Shown: positions 23,593-32,851, counted from the first letter of the stretch. The stretch is DNA of 35,273 nt from Bacteroidota bacterium (GCA_024278975.1 JAJRSD010000095.1:1-35273), one strand, 5' to 3'. Numbers and translations: made by a program. Notes: generated by a model from the sequence alone, not told the origin.

Positions 23593-26500
23593 CTACTCGT
23601 GACGCGATGGGTCGTCTTCTGTCATTTGCAGCTTCTTTTGCAACTCCTTCAGTTTTTGTTCTTCTAAAACTTTCTTGTACTCAAACGGAATTACTTTAAC
23701 AAACATCGAGAGATATTCTTCCCAATTTGTTAAAATTTCTGCTGCCAGCGTACTTTGTGTATAAAGCAGGTGGTTATTAATTAACGACTGCAATTCTTTA
23801 ATATCAGCTTTATCTTCCACCGGAACCAAATCGACCAAACCACGATTACAGTAATAATCGAAATCACCGGATTCATCTAAAACATAAGCAATTCCACCGC
23901 TCATTCCGGCTGCAAAATTCCTACCGGTTTTTCCAAGAACAACAACTCGTCCGCCGGTCATGTATTCGCAACAGTGGTCGCCGGTACCTTCGATTACTGC
24001 TTTTGCACCAGAATTTCTCACACAGAAACGCTCGCCGGCAACTCCTCTAATATACGCTTCTCCATTGGTTGCACCGTAAAACGAGGTGTTCCCCACAATA
24101 ATATTTTTTTCGGGTTTGAATGTTGAACCAAGCGGCGGCACAACAATAATTTTACCTCCCGAAAGTCCTTTGCCAATATAATCGTTGGAATCGCCCTCTA
24201 ATCTGAAAGTAACACCTTTCACCAAAAACGCCCCGAAACTCTGTCCTGCGGTACCATGGAAAGTACAGTTAATTGTATCTTTTGGCAAACCTGCCTCGCC
24301 GTATCTTTTTGATATTTCGCCCGAAAGCATTGCCCCGGTAGTTCTGTCAACATTAACAATTTTATGCGAAATCCAAACTTTCTCTGCCCCTTTTATGGCA
24401 CGTTTCGATTCCTTTATTAAATCAAAATCAATGTGTCCGCTACTTTTCTGTGTATTCGGATGAGTATTAAGAATGTCATACTCTTTTGCCTCTTTGGGTT
24501 TATATAATATTTTGGAAAAATCAACTCCTTTCATTTTCCAGTTGATAACATCTTTGTCCACTTCGAGCAATTCGGTGCGGCCAACAATATCATCAAATTT
24601 GCTGAATCCCATTTCTGCAAGGTATTCTCTAACTTCCTCTGCAAGAAATCTGAAGAAATTAACTGTGTATTCCGATTTACCAACAAACCTTTTTCGCAGT
24701 GTTTTATCTTGTGTTGCAATACCTGCGGGGCAAGTATTCATGTGGCATTTCCGCATCATTACACAACCAAGTACAATTAATGCTGAAGTAGAAAATCCAA
24801 ACTCCTCGCCGCCCAAACATGCCAGTGAAATTATGTCGCGTCCGGTTTTTAGCTGCCCGTCAACTTGCAGTTTTACCCTACCACGCAAATTATTCAAAAC
24901 CAATGTTTGTTGCGTTTCGGCAATTCCCAGCTCAACAGGTAAACCTGCATTTTTAATAGAACTTGCCGGACTTGCACCCGTTCCACCATCGGCACCGGCA
25001 ATAATAATTACATCGGAAAATGCTTTCGAAACCCCCGCTGCAATTGTTCCCACTCCATCTTCGGAAACTAATTTTACTGAAACTTTTGCTCTTGGATTTG
25101 TAATTTTCAAATCATAAATTAGCTGTGCAAGGTCTTCAATGGAATAAATATCGTGGTGAGGAGGCGGAGAAATCAGTGTGATTCCCGGAGTAGAACTTCG
25201 GGTTTTCGCAATAATTTTATTCACTTTAAAACCGGGTAACTGCCCACCTTCTCCGGGTTTAGCTCCCTGTGCAATTTTAATCTGAAGTTCTTCGGCGTTG
25301 GTAAGATAATTATTTGTTACCCCAAAACGCCCCGAAGCAATTTGTTTAATTTTACTGTTTCTGATAGTTCCGAAACGTTCGGGATCCTCGCCTCCCTCTC
25401 CTGTATTACTTCTACCACCAATTGTATTCATGGTAACAGCAAGTGCTTCGTGTGCCTCTTTACTAATTGAGCCATACGACATTGCACCCGTTACAAAACG
25501 TTTCATAATTTCTTCAACCGACTCTACTTCATCAATAGAAATAGGATTCTTTTTAAACTTAAAACAACTGCGGATAAAAGCAGGTTTTCTGTTTTGAGTA
25601 TCTACGAGTGTACTGTACTCTTTGAATTTACTGTAATCGTTTGTTCGGGTTGCCCACTGCAATAATCCAATAGTTTCAGGATTCCACGCGTGGTGCTCGC
25701 CGTATTTTCTCCACGAACTATTTCCGCCACTTTCGAAACGAAATGGTTCGGGTGTATTATCCACAAAATATGCCTGCTCGTGAAACATTGTTGCCTCTTT
25801 GCATATTTCCTCTGTTCCCACGCCTCCAATTTTTGAAGTTGTTCCGGTAAAATACTTATCAATTATCTTCTGACTTACACCTATCGACTCAAAAATTTGC
25901 GCCCCCTGATAACTACGCAGAGTCGAAATTCCCATTTTCGAAAGTACTTTCAATAAACCTTTATCAATTGCTTTAATATAATTTTTACGTGCGTCTTTAT
26001 ATTCCAAATCAATTTTACCATTTTTTACCAAATGGTTAATGGCAGCAAAAGCCATATAAGGATTTATAACACTCGCCCCGTATCCCAGCAAAAGTGCAAA
26101 ATGTGTTACTTCGCGCGCCTCACCGGTTTCAACGATAATACCAATCTGCATTCGTTTTTTTACTTTTATGAGGTGGTGATGAACCGCCGCAACAGCAAGC
26201 AACGAAGGAATTGGAGCATGCTCTTCAGAAACTTTTCTATCGGTAAGAATGATATAATTCTTTTTGTCGTCAACTGCTTTTTCGGCATCGGCCAGCATTT
26301 TATCCATTGCAGCCTCGAAACCTTTAACACCCTCCTTAACCGGAAACATCATCGGGATTGTTTTGTGAGTAAACATCTCATCCTTTAAATCCTTAAATTT
26401 CCCAAGGTCGGTATTTGTTAAAATCGGACTCGTTATTTTCACCATTCTGCAATGTTCCGGACTTTCATCCAGGATATTTGACTGAAGCGCACCAACATAA

Positions 26501-28125
26501 TTTGTCAGAGCCATTACAAGTCCTTCACGAATTGGGTCGATTGGAGGATTGGTTACCTGCGCAAACATCTGTTTAAAATAGTCGAAAAACCGCTTTGGTT
26601 TATCAGAGAATACTGCCGGCGGTGCATCATTTCCCATCGAAGCAGTTGGCTCGGCACCAATTTTACTCATCGGCTGAATAACCTCGTACATATCTTCTTT
26701 AGAGTACCCAAATATTTTCGACAGAGTTTCAAAACTTTCAATTGAAGAAGAGACACGTTTTTTTACCTTGATATCCTTCATCATCATGCGGTTCTCTTTC
26801 AGCCACATTCCGTAGGGATTCCGGCGACTTAATTGTGCTTTTACCTCCTCGTCGGGAATAATAATTCCAAGCTGCGTATCAACCAACAATAATTTTCCGG
26901 GACGTAAACGACCTTTCTCTTTTATCTCTTCAGCCGGAAATGTTTGCACACCAACTTCAGAGCCCATCACAATTAAATCGTTTTTGGTAATTACGTATCG
27001 CGAGGGGCGTAAACCATTTCTATCCAATGTTCCGCCAATGTATCTTCCGTCGGAAAATACCATTGAAGCAGGTCCGTCCCACGGCTCCATAATTGTGGAG
27101 TGATATTCGTAAAATGCTTTTAAACTTTCGGGAATAGGATTTTTCTGGTTGAACGATTCAGGAATCATCATACATAACGAATGTGGCAGTGTGCGCCCTG
27201 TTAAATGCAGAAATTCCAATACATTATCAAACGAGGCAGAATCTGATTTTCCGGGTTCAATTACCGGAAGCAGCTTTTTCAAGTCCTCGCCAAAAACCTC
27301 CGATTTCATCAACGCTTCGCGGGTTTGCATCCACAACCGGTTACCTTTTACAGTATTTATTTCGCCATTGTGAGCCACCATCCGGAATGGTTGTGCCAAA
27401 TCCCAGGTAGGAAAAGTGTTTGTGCTAAAACGAGAGTGTACCAACGAAATAGCACTTTTAAAGTTTTCATCTTTAAAATCAATATAGTAATCGTGTAGTT
27501 GATCGGGCGTTAACATCCCTTTATAAACAATTATTTTTGCTGATAAACTTGGCTGATAGAAACTTGCTCTATATTTCAGATCAGAATCCTGAATCTCTTT
27601 TTCGGTGAGTTTCCGAACAATATAAAGCTTTCTTTCCAGAGCATCTTTTTCGAGATTTGCCTTTACAAAAACCTGTTTAATAAGCGGCTCGGTAGTTTTT
27701 GCAATTTGCCCGGGTGCAGAGCTATCAACCGGCACATCGCGGTATCCAACTAATTTTAAACCTTCCGCCTCAATGTGTCGGGTAAGAGTTTCTATGCAAA
27801 TGTCAGCTTCTTTTTTGTCTTGTGGAAGAAAGATAAGTCCGGTTCCATATTTACCGGCATCACCAACACGCATTTTAAGTACCTTGGTTATAAACTCGTG
27901 CGGTATTTGCAGAAGTATTCCGGCTCCGTCGCCCGACGAATTATCGGCTCCCATAGCACCACGGTGATTCATATTACTGAGAACTTCCAGTCCCCGCTTT
28001 ACAATATCGTGCGAAGGTTTACCTTTTATGTGCGCCACAAAACCGATTCCGCAATTTTCGTGTTCATTTTGAGGGTTGTATAAACCCTGCGCCTCAGGTA
28101 ATATAGTATGCTTCATTTTTATCAT
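23593..28125 (-). CDS. gltB: Glutamate synthase large (alpha) subunit
   Basis: This 1510-residue enzyme of ammonia assimilation has four parts. An N-terminal class II glutamine amidotransferase begins at Cys25 (ENCGIGFVAHIKG), which becomes the nucleophile after removal of a propeptide. A central domain follows, then an FMN-binding synthase barrel (TRSSTPGITLISPPPHHD, GADGGTGASPASSIKNAG) with the 3Fe-4S cysteines CVMMRKCHMNTC near residue 1118. A C-terminal GXGXG beta-helix (GTAGQSFGAFLVKG, MTGGRVVVLGKTG) closes the protein. The propeptide is short compared with E. coli. A second ATG three codons in (28116) could be the start. It is the first gene of gltBD, behind the promoter-like sequence at 28229-28260 and the palindrome at 28276-28293. 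Confidence 0.96.
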   Translation of the reverse strand: MIKMKHTILPEAQGLYNPQNEHENCGIGFVAHIKGKPSHDIVKRGLEVLSNMNHRGAMGADNSSGDGAGILLQIPHEFITKVLKMRVGDAGKYGTGLIFLPQDKKEADICIETLTRHIEAEGLKLVGYRDVPVDSSAPGQIAKTTEPLIKQVFVKANLEKDALERKLYIVRKLTEKEIQDSDLKYRASFYQPSLSAKIIVYKGMLTPDQLHDYYIDFKDENFKSAISLVHSRFSTNTFPTWDLAQPFRMVAHNGEINTVKGNRLWMQTREALMKSEVFGEDLKKLLPVIEPGKSDSASFDNVLEFLHLTGRTLPHSLCMMIPESFNQKNPIPESLKAFYEYHSTIMEPWDGPASMVFSDGRYIGGTLDRNGLRPSRYVITKNDLIVMGSEVGVQTFPAEEIKEKGRLRPGKLLLVDTQLGIIIPDEEVKAQLSRRNPYGMWLKENRMMMKDIKVKKRVSSSIESFETLSKIFGYSKEDMYEVIQPMSKIGAEPTASMGNDAPPAVFSDKPKRFFDYFKQMFAQVTNPPIDPIREGLVMALTNYVGALQSNILDESPEHCRMVKITSPILTNTDLGKFKDLKDEMFTHKTIPMMFPVKEGVKGFEAAMDKMLADAEKAVDDKKNYIILTDRKVSEEHAPIPSLLAVAAVHHHLIKVKKRMQIGIIVETGEAREVTHFALLLGYGASVINPYMAFAAINHLVKNGKIDLEYKDARKNYIKAIDKGLLKVLSKMGISTLRSYQGAQIFESIGVSQKIIDKYFTGTTSKIGGVGTEEICKEATMFHEQAYFVDNTPEPFRFESGGNSSWRKYGEHHAWNPETIGLLQWATRTNDYSKFKEYSTLVDTQNRKPAFIRSCFKFKKNPISIDEVESVEEIMKRFVTGAMSYGSISKEAHEALAVTMNTIGGRSNTGEGGEDPERFGTIRNSKIKQIASGRFGVTNNYLTNAEELQIKIAQGAKPGEGGQLPGFKVNKIIAKTRSSTPGITLISPPPHHDIYSIEDLAQLIYDLKITNPRAKVSVKLVSEDGVGTIAAGVSKAFSDVIIIAGADGGTGASPASSIKNAGLPVELGIAETQQTLVLNNLRGRVKLQVDGQLKTGRDIISLACLGGEEFGFSTSALIVLGCVMMRKCHMNTCPAGIATQDKTLRKRFVGKSEYTVNFFRFLAEEVREYLAEMGFSKFDDIVGRTELLEVDKDVINWKMKGVDFSKILYKPKEAKEYDILNTHPNTQKSSGHIDFDLIKESKRAIKGAEKVWISHKIVNVDRTTGAMLSGEISKRYGEAGLPKDTINCTFHGTAGQSFGAFLVKGVTFRLEGDSNDYIGKGLSGGKIIVVPPLGSTFKPEKNIIVGNTSFYGATNGEAYIRGVAGERFCVRNSGAKAVIEGTGDHCCEYMTGGRVVVLGKTGRNFAAGMSGGIAYVLDESGDFDYYCNRGLVDLVPVEDKADIKELQSLINNHLLYTQSTLAAEILTNWEEYLSMFVKVIPFEYKKVLEEQKLKELQKKLQMTEDDPSRHE

Positions 28126-28228
28126 TTTTTTATTGTACTACTTACATATCATGTCAGTTAACCCGTTACCGACAACCAGTTACTGCGAAATTGAAAGTAA
28201 AGATTAAAGTTTTTTTACGAAGTGAAAC

Positions 28229-28260
28229 CAAAGTTAATCAATCACTCCAAAATCCACAAT
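28229..28260 (-). promoter_or_regulatory. gltB promoter candidate (-33 and -7)
   Basis: On the minus strand ATTG (28260-28257) is followed after 20 bp by TAACTTTG (28236-28229), a perfect TAnnTTTG with the spacing expected for the primary sigma factor of this phylum. The predicted start near 28225 gives a leader of about 100 nt. Confidence 0.55.
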
Positions 28261-28275
28261 TTGCGAAGATAATCT

Positions 28276-28293
28276 ATGTGTTATATAACACAT
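28276..28293. promoter_or_regulatory. 18-bp perfect palindrome upstream of the gltB promoter
   Basis: ATGTGTTAT followed by ATAACACAT is a perfect 9+9 inverted repeat of the Crp/Fnr-site kind (TGTGT-n6-ACACA). Its centre lies about 59-60 bp upstream of the predicted gltB start point, where a class I activator would bind. The rest of the 28126-28414 gap shows no other structure. Confidence 0.45.
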
Positions 28294-28414
28294 TCTTAAC
28301 TTTATTATTGAATAAAAAGAAGAGCGTCTGAAGCTAATCTTAACAGCCAAAACTCACAAAAAATAAACTCATCATTACCATGAAATTCATTAGGAATTTT
28401 GTTTAGGGTTAAAA

Positions 28415-29749
28415 CTACTCCTTAATTAAGTTACTCAATGCCTCTTCTATTTTATCAAATTTGAAATTTTTAAGCACCTCATTTTTGCTTGCTGAAATTT
28501 CGTCGAGACATAAATTTCCGAGACTGCCCGCATGAGAATGCATTACATTTTTTTCGGGTTGAAAAGTACCATTTTCAATTTCGGCGCCCACCTGTTTATA
28601 TGCCTCACGAAATGGGACTCCTTGTAAAACCAATTTATTAACCTCTTCAACACTAAATAGATAATTATATTTTGAATCGTCGAGAATATTCTCGTTTACC
28701 TTCATGTTTTGAAGTGCGAGAGTTGCAATATTCAAACTGTCGTTCATCTCTTTAAACGATGGCAAAAATATCTCTTTTACCATTTGCAAATCGCGAAAAT
28801 AACCACTTGGCAAATTATTAGTTATCAAAGAAATTTGTCCCGACACACCTTGCAGTTTATTACTTCGTGCACGAATCAGTTCAAAAACATCAGGATTTTT
28901 TTTGTGAGGCATAATACTCGACCCTGTTGTAAACTCGGCAGGCAGCGTTACAAAACCAAAATTCTGACTCATAAACAGACAAACATCGTAGGCCAGTTTC
29001 GATAGTGTACTTGCCAGATTTCCAATTGCAAAAGTTACAATTTTTTCAACCTTGCCACGTCCCATTTGTGCGTAAATCACGTTGTAATTCATTTTAGCAA
29101 AACCAAGCAAATCGGTTGTCAACTGACGGTCGAGCGGAAACGACGAACCGTAACCGGCAGCCGATCCCAGCGGATTTTGATTTGTCACTTTAAATGCGGA
29201 AAGCAAAATTTCGAGGTCGTCGATTAAACTTTCGGCATAAGCACTAAACCAAAGCCCGAACGACGATGGCATTGCAACCTGCAAATGTGTGTAGCCGGGC
29301 ATTAAAATATCTTTAGTCTCGTTGCTGCGGGCAAGTAAAACATCAATTAACCCGGTGGCACTTTCAACAATCTCTTTAATTGCATCTCGTGTAAAAAGTT
29401 TCAGGTCGAGCAAAACCTGATCGTTTCGCGAACGCCCGCTATGTATTTTTTTACCCAAATCGCCAAGTTCTTTGGTCAGCAAAAACTCAACCTGCGAATG
29501 AACATCTTCAACACCCTCTTCAATTTCGAAGTTCCCTTTTACAGCCTCTGCATATAACTCTTTTAACTTTTTAAGCAGAATTGGCAACTCATCTTTTGCA
29601 ATTAATCCCACCGATTCGAGCATTGTAACATGTGCCATCGAACCCAAAATATCGTACTGTGCCAAATACAAATCCAGCTCGCGGTCTTTACCCACCGTAA
29701 AATCTTCAATTGCTCTATTTGTTGGTATTCCTTTATCCCAAAGTTTCAT
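28415..29749 (-). CDS. argH: Argininosuccinate lyase
   Basis: This 444-residue cytoplasmic enzyme of the fumarase/aspartase superfamily splits argininosuccinate into arginine and fumarate. Conserved blocks are HSGRSRNDQ (103-111), the catalytic-histidine region GYTHLQVAMPSS (His155), NPLGSAAGYGSSFPLDR, and the mobile-loop signature GSSIMPHKKNP (276-286) with the catalytic serine. Length is normal. No other arginine gene is nearby; it stands alone upstream of gltBD on the same strand, 289 bp away, probably with its own promoter. A TATATTTG at 29865-29858 on the minus strand is a candidate -7. Confidence 0.95.
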   Translation of the reverse strand: MKLWDKGIPTNRAIEDFTVGKDRELDLYLAQYDILGSMAHVTMLESVGLIAKDELPILLKKLKELYAEAVKGNFEIEEGVEDVHSQVEFLLTKELGDLGKKIHSGRSRNDQVLLDLKLFTRDAIKEIVESATGLIDVLLARSNETKDILMPGYTHLQVAMPSSFGLWFSAYAESLIDDLEILLSAFKVTNQNPLGSAAGYGSSFPLDRQLTTDLLGFAKMNYNVIYAQMGRGKVEKIVTFAIGNLASTLSKLAYDVCLFMSQNFGFVTLPAEFTTGSSIMPHKKNPDVFELIRARSNKLQGVSGQISLITNNLPSGYFRDLQMVKEIFLPSFKEMNDSLNIATLALQNMKVNENILDDSKYNYLFSVEEVNKLVLQGVPFREAYKQVGAEIENGTFQPEKNVMHSHAGSLGNLCLDEISASKNEVLKNFKFDKIEEALSNLIKE

Positions 29750-29857
29750 AGTTTTTATTTTAGTATCAAGACTAAAAGTATCAAGTAATAAGACAAGGAA
29801 AATTAAAAATCCTTATCCATCAAAAACAACTCTAATACGATTGTTTATTAATTTCAG

Positions 29858-29865
29858 CAAATATA
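29858..29865 (-). promoter_or_regulatory. Candidate -7 element of argH
   Basis: On the minus strand this reads TATATTTG, an exact TAnnTTTG match 109 bp upstream of the argH start. No -33 TTG is found at the right spacing. Confidence 0.35.
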
Positions 29866-29953
29866 TTGAATTCAAATTGATTCGGGCTTTTAATGTCTCT
29901 ATTGATAAAAAAATGTAAAACTGTGTTAATGAAGTTAATTTAAGTGTTTTTAA

Positions 29954-29994
29954 GGATGTTATCTTTCTCTATACAGTTGAGAGAGATGGCATCC
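29954..29994. repeat. 41-nt hairpin repeat, copy 2
   Basis: This is an inverted copy of 98-138 (35 of 41 identical). It again forms a stem with arms GGATGttATCTTTCTCT and the matching GGCATCC side, and on plus is followed by six T. No plus-strand gene precedes it, so here it is not needed as a terminator. Confidence 0.7.
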
Positions 29995-30009
29995 TTTTTT
30001 GGGTGCAAA

Positions 30010-30042
30010 ATTCGGAGCGCGACTTTGAGTCGCACCCCGAAT
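30010..30042. repeat. 33-nt hairpin repeat, copy 1
   Basis: ATTCGGAGCGCGACT and AGTCGCACCCCGAAT form a 15-bp stem with two mismatches around TTG. A second, same-sized hairpin lies inverted at 32714-32746 (27 of 33 identical), with mismatches at the same two stem positions. This copy lies 14 bp past the GH16 stop and could also end that transcript. Confidence 0.65.
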
Positions 30043-30056
30043 GGTAGTAAAACGTA

Positions 30057-31769
30057 TTATTTTTTCACAACAAGTTTACCTGTTAAAATCTCATCAGCTT
30101 TCTCTTTGATGCTAAGTTTTACACGTACCGTATAAACTCCCTCTTTCCAACCGGAGGTTTGTATGGTTGTACTGCTGCCACGCAACTTGGTTGTTTTTTG
30201 TGTCAGCACCTGCTCTGGGCTGTAAATTTCCATCTCCCACACAGTGCTCTCATCTATTAAAGTTTTTTCAGAACTCGATTTTATCGAAAGTGTTGTTTCT
30301 CCGCCCGTTGGGTTGGGGGCAATTACCATAAGCAAACCATCTCCAACAGTTATGTATTTATTTGCCCAACTGCTCCAACTGCCACACATTTTTTGTTTTG
30401 CTTTAATGGTGTAATATTGTGCATCATAAAATGTATAACTTAAATGTTTACCGTAAGCAGTATAAGGATAAGTTGTTCGTGTTCCATTTGTTGATTCACT
30501 TTGCTGGGCAAACATTTCTAATTCGTATCCCCAAACTTCCCAAACATAATCTGTTGAACTGTTAGAAGGATTACACGTAATCATATCCCAGTCGTAAGTG
30601 GTATTGACATCTAAAGGATCTGAAACATAACAGTTACACGCTTCGCTCCAGGTTGAGGAGATGGTGGGAGCTGGAGACCCAACACAAAATGTTTTTTCAG
30701 CATCAAATGTTTCGCCGCTTGGCATTTCGAAAAAATAGGTTATTGTGCCTTCTCCCGAATTGCCAGATGCTCTGTTAATTGGTGTAATCTTCCCTGTCTC
30801 CGAAGTTGAACCTGAAAATAAATTTGTGGGTGATAGGCTCCATGATATATTTGTTGCATCGGGGTCAACATCCATTACTGCTGTGTCATTTGAACAAATA
30901 ACAGAAGGACAGGTTATTTCCGGGGCGAGGAAGAACTCCCGGACTTTTACCCAATGAAAATTTGATGTTTGCGGCGTAATTATTCCATAAATGGGTGGGT
31001 TGTTTTTATTGGGTATATAAATTGTAATTTGCTGGCTTAATATAACACGTTGTTCATATTGTGGATATAAAGATGTAGGATCACCATTGTTTAAAACAGT
31101 ATTAAGTTTTGTATTATCCACCCAAAACTCAATTTTACTTGGTTTCCATATACATTTAAAAGTATGTGTACCACCCCATGTAAATGAAGTATCCGTGTCA
31201 CCATATCCGTCCTGCCCTGAATAACAAGGAAGGGGATAATAGAACATTCCATTATCGATTGTAGGATTAGAATGCTCGTATTTTAGTTCCACAAAGTCGA
31301 TTTCATCGTTCGGTACACCAATACTACAATCTTCGCCGCTCATCGACCAAAAAGCAGGGAATGAACCTTTTTGATAAGCAAAAATAGCATTGCACTCATA
31401 AACACCATAAGTAAAATATTCTTTTGTTTGAACTTCGCCTGCAATAAAGTTGGCAGTAATAGTATAGTCATCCCAGTCTGATGTAGTATAATTAGGGTAG
31501 TGCAACATCGAAAGTTTTAAATCTCCGCCACTTTGGCTGACAGTGGCAGTACTGTCAACCCATATAAAAAGATTGATATCATATTTATCTTCTCTAATTT
31601 CGTGACCAGAAACATTCCATACTCCTCTATTTAATTGAGAAGAATTAAAACTATCATATAATTTAGTTTGCATGTAGTTCTCATTTTCCATACGCGGGTT
31701 AAACTGAGCGAAGGAATTTATACTGAAAAGAACTATGTTTAAAAACGTTATAAAAATTATCTTTTTCAT
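30057..31769 (-). CDS. T9SS-exported GH16-family glycanase
   Basis: This 570-residue secreted protein has a signal peptide ending SFAQ. Residues 30-285 are a glycoside hydrolase family 16 jelly-roll with the intact catalytic motif EIDFVE (Glu156 nucleophile, Asp158, Glu161 acid/base), preceded by YGVYECNAIFAYQKGSFPAFW and followed by THTFKCIWKPSKIEFWVD. GH16 members cleave beta-1,3/1,4-glucans, agarose or carrageenan; the substrate cannot be chosen from these residues. Residues about 290-470 are Cys-rich Ig/PKD-like spacer modules, and the C-terminus (VIAPNPTGGETTLSI... to GKLVVKK) is a T9SS type A sorting domain. It begins 3 bp after the stop of the barrel gene, so the two are one operon. 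Confidence 0.88.
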   Translation of the reverse strand: MKKIIFITFLNIVLFSINSFAQFNPRMENENYMQTKLYDSFNSSQLNRGVWNVSGHEIREDKYDINLFIWVDSTATVSQSGGDLKLSMLHYPNYTTSDWDDYTITANFIAGEVQTKEYFTYGVYECNAIFAYQKGSFPAFWSMSGEDCSIGVPNDEIDFVELKYEHSNPTIDNGMFYYPLPCYSGQDGYGDTDTSFTWGGTHTFKCIWKPSKIEFWVDNTKLNTVLNNGDPTSLYPQYEQRVILSQQITIYIPNKNNPPIYGIITPQTSNFHWVKVREFFLAPEITCPSVICSNDTAVMDVDPDATNISWSLSPTNLFSGSTSETGKITPINRASGNSGEGTITYFFEMPSGETFDAEKTFCVGSPAPTISSTWSEACNCYVSDPLDVNTTYDWDMITCNPSNSSTDYVWEVWGYELEMFAQQSESTNGTRTTYPYTAYGKHLSYTFYDAQYYTIKAKQKMCGSWSSWANKYITVGDGLLMVIAPNPTGGETTLSIKSSSEKTLIDESTVWEMEIYSPEQVLTQKTTKLRGSSTTIQTSGWKEGVYTVRVKLSIKEKADEILTGKLVVKK

Positions 31770-31772
31770 AAT

Positions 31773-32426
31773 TTAAAAATTAAATGTGTAAATTAATTTA
31801 ACTCCATAATGGAGTTTTTCTATGTGTGTATTGAACCATGTAGTGTTTGCCCTGTATTTTAGAAATGGCGAACAAGCTATTTCTCTCTTTTTACCAATCT
31901 GAAAAGCATACCCAACATCAAAATAAATGTCTAAAAAATGAGTATCATCAGAATAACCCTCAATTCGGTCTAAATATTCAATTTCGTACCACGTACCGCT
32001 ACTACCTACTGATTGTACTCCCTGCAATATCATTATCCCACCATAGATGCCTGTTGTAAAAACTAAACTACCCTTTTCAGTTAAAGAGATATTCTTTTGC
32101 AACAATAGCGGAATGCTTATCTCGATAAATTGAAATCTCTGGTTTCCACTAATATTAGAGGATTGCCTTCCTCTCTGATAATTAAATCCTGTTCCTAATC
32201 CTATATTATTATTAACAAACCTAAAATAAGTCGCTCCCATACCGATATCTATAGGAAAGCTATAGTAACCAAGTTCCTTATATTTAGAATCTATAGAACG
32301 TTTCTTGCTGACATAATGTGCAGCAATTCCACTTATTTTAATGCTGTTTTTCTTCCCCTGCCCCAAAAGTGGAGCGGCAAAGAATAAAACAGTTAACAGA
32401 ACATATAATTTTTTTCTTTTTTTCAT
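31773..32426 (-). CDS. Small outer-membrane beta-barrel protein
   Basis: This protein of about 217 residues starts at the internal Met at 32426, where MKKRKKLYVLLTVLFFAAPLLGQ is a good signal peptide; an earlier ATG at 32486 adds only 20 poorly fitting residues. The mature part alternates polar and aromatic/aliphatic residues in strand-sized blocks (YYSFPIDIGMGATYFRF, IGLGTGFNYQRG, FIEISIPLLLQKNISL, FLDIYFDVGYAFQIG) and ends in LIYTFNF with a terminal aromatic, typical of an 8-stranded OmpA/PorT-like barrel. No further family can be named. It directly precedes the GH16 gene and may serve as its surface partner or receptor; that is inference from linkage. Confidence 0.75.
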   Translation of the reverse strand: MKKRKKLYVLLTVLFFAAPLLGQGKKNSIKISGIAAHYVSKKRSIDSKYKELGYYSFPIDIGMGATYFRFVNNNIGLGTGFNYQRGRQSSNISGNQRFQFIEISIPLLLQKNISLTEKGSLVFTTGIYGGIMILQGVQSVGSSGTWYEIEYLDRIEGYSDDTHFLDIYFDVGYAFQIGKKREIACSPFLKYRANTTWFNTHIEKLHYGVKLIYTFNF

Positions 32427-32533
32427 GATTACAAAATGACGTAAAAAATAAATTGTTTTTGTATTCACATTCTCAATGTACATCAAGAATGAGCGTGAGC
32501 GTGATTTAACGGGTCAGCTGCATTGTTAGCGGA

Positions 32534-32617
32534 TTAATGGCTAACGATTTTAGGGATTTTGGTAGCCTTGCCACCGCCCTGAGGTTGCTGTTTGTTCGAA
32601 TTAAGGGTTGTGTCCAT
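32534..32617 (-). CDS. Possible 27-residue basic peptide
   Basis: MDTTLNSNKQQPQ followed by GGGKATKIPKIVSH is a 27-codon frame. It is polar at the start, has a Gly-Gly-Gly step and then a basic, Pro/Ile/Val tail. The longer frame from 32803 runs into the 33-nt and 79-bp repeats, so the internal Met is the only sensible start. There is no homology I can name with certainty. It might be a small secreted or modified peptide, or noncoding. Confidence 0.3.
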   Translation of the reverse strand: MDTTLNSNKQQPQGGGKATKIPKIVSH

Positions 32618-32713
32618 ATTTATTATAATTGAGTTTAAACTTAATGATGCATAAAGATAGGAAAAGTTTGCGTGGGTATTTGTAAGACTTTTATGTTGCT
32701 TAACATTTTGCAC

Positions 32714-32746
32714 ATTCGCAGTGCGACTCCAAGTCGCGCCGCAAAT
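32714..32746. repeat. 33-nt hairpin repeat, copy 2
   Basis: The stem core GCGACT-cca-AGTCGC is extended by matching ATT/AAT ends. It is the inverted partner of 30010-30042. Confidence 0.65.
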
Positions 32747-32772
32747 AATTTTTCTGTTGACTTTCTTTTTGT

Positions 32773-32851
32773 ATTCACGGTGTGAGTTGTAAACAAACAG
32801 CAAGAAAGTTTAATAACAACATCGCAATTTGCAAGAACTCACACCGTGAAT
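32773..32851. repeat. 79-bp MITE-like palindromic element, copy 2
   Basis: This copy has perfect 16-nt terminal inverted repeats (ATTCACGGTGTGAGTT / AACTCACACCGTGAAT). It is inverted relative to 1-79 with seven differences. Confidence 0.85.

Larger units (their letters stand above)
29750..30056. other. 307-bp gene-free gap with promoter element and two hairpin repeats
   Basis: Nothing coding was seen. It holds the candidate argH -7 element (29858-29865), the 41-nt hairpin repeat (29954-29994) and the 33-nt hairpin repeat (30010-30042). Confidence 0.6.

Noticed and set aside
24473-25117. 214-codon plus-strand frame within gltB
   Set aside because: It lies wholly antisense to the strongly conserved FMN/Fe-S part of GltB and has Ser/Pro-rich shadow composition.
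32618-32803. Upstream extension of the 27-residue peptide frame
   Set aside because: The extra 62 codons run through the 33-nt hairpin and into the 79-bp element, so they are repeat-derived.
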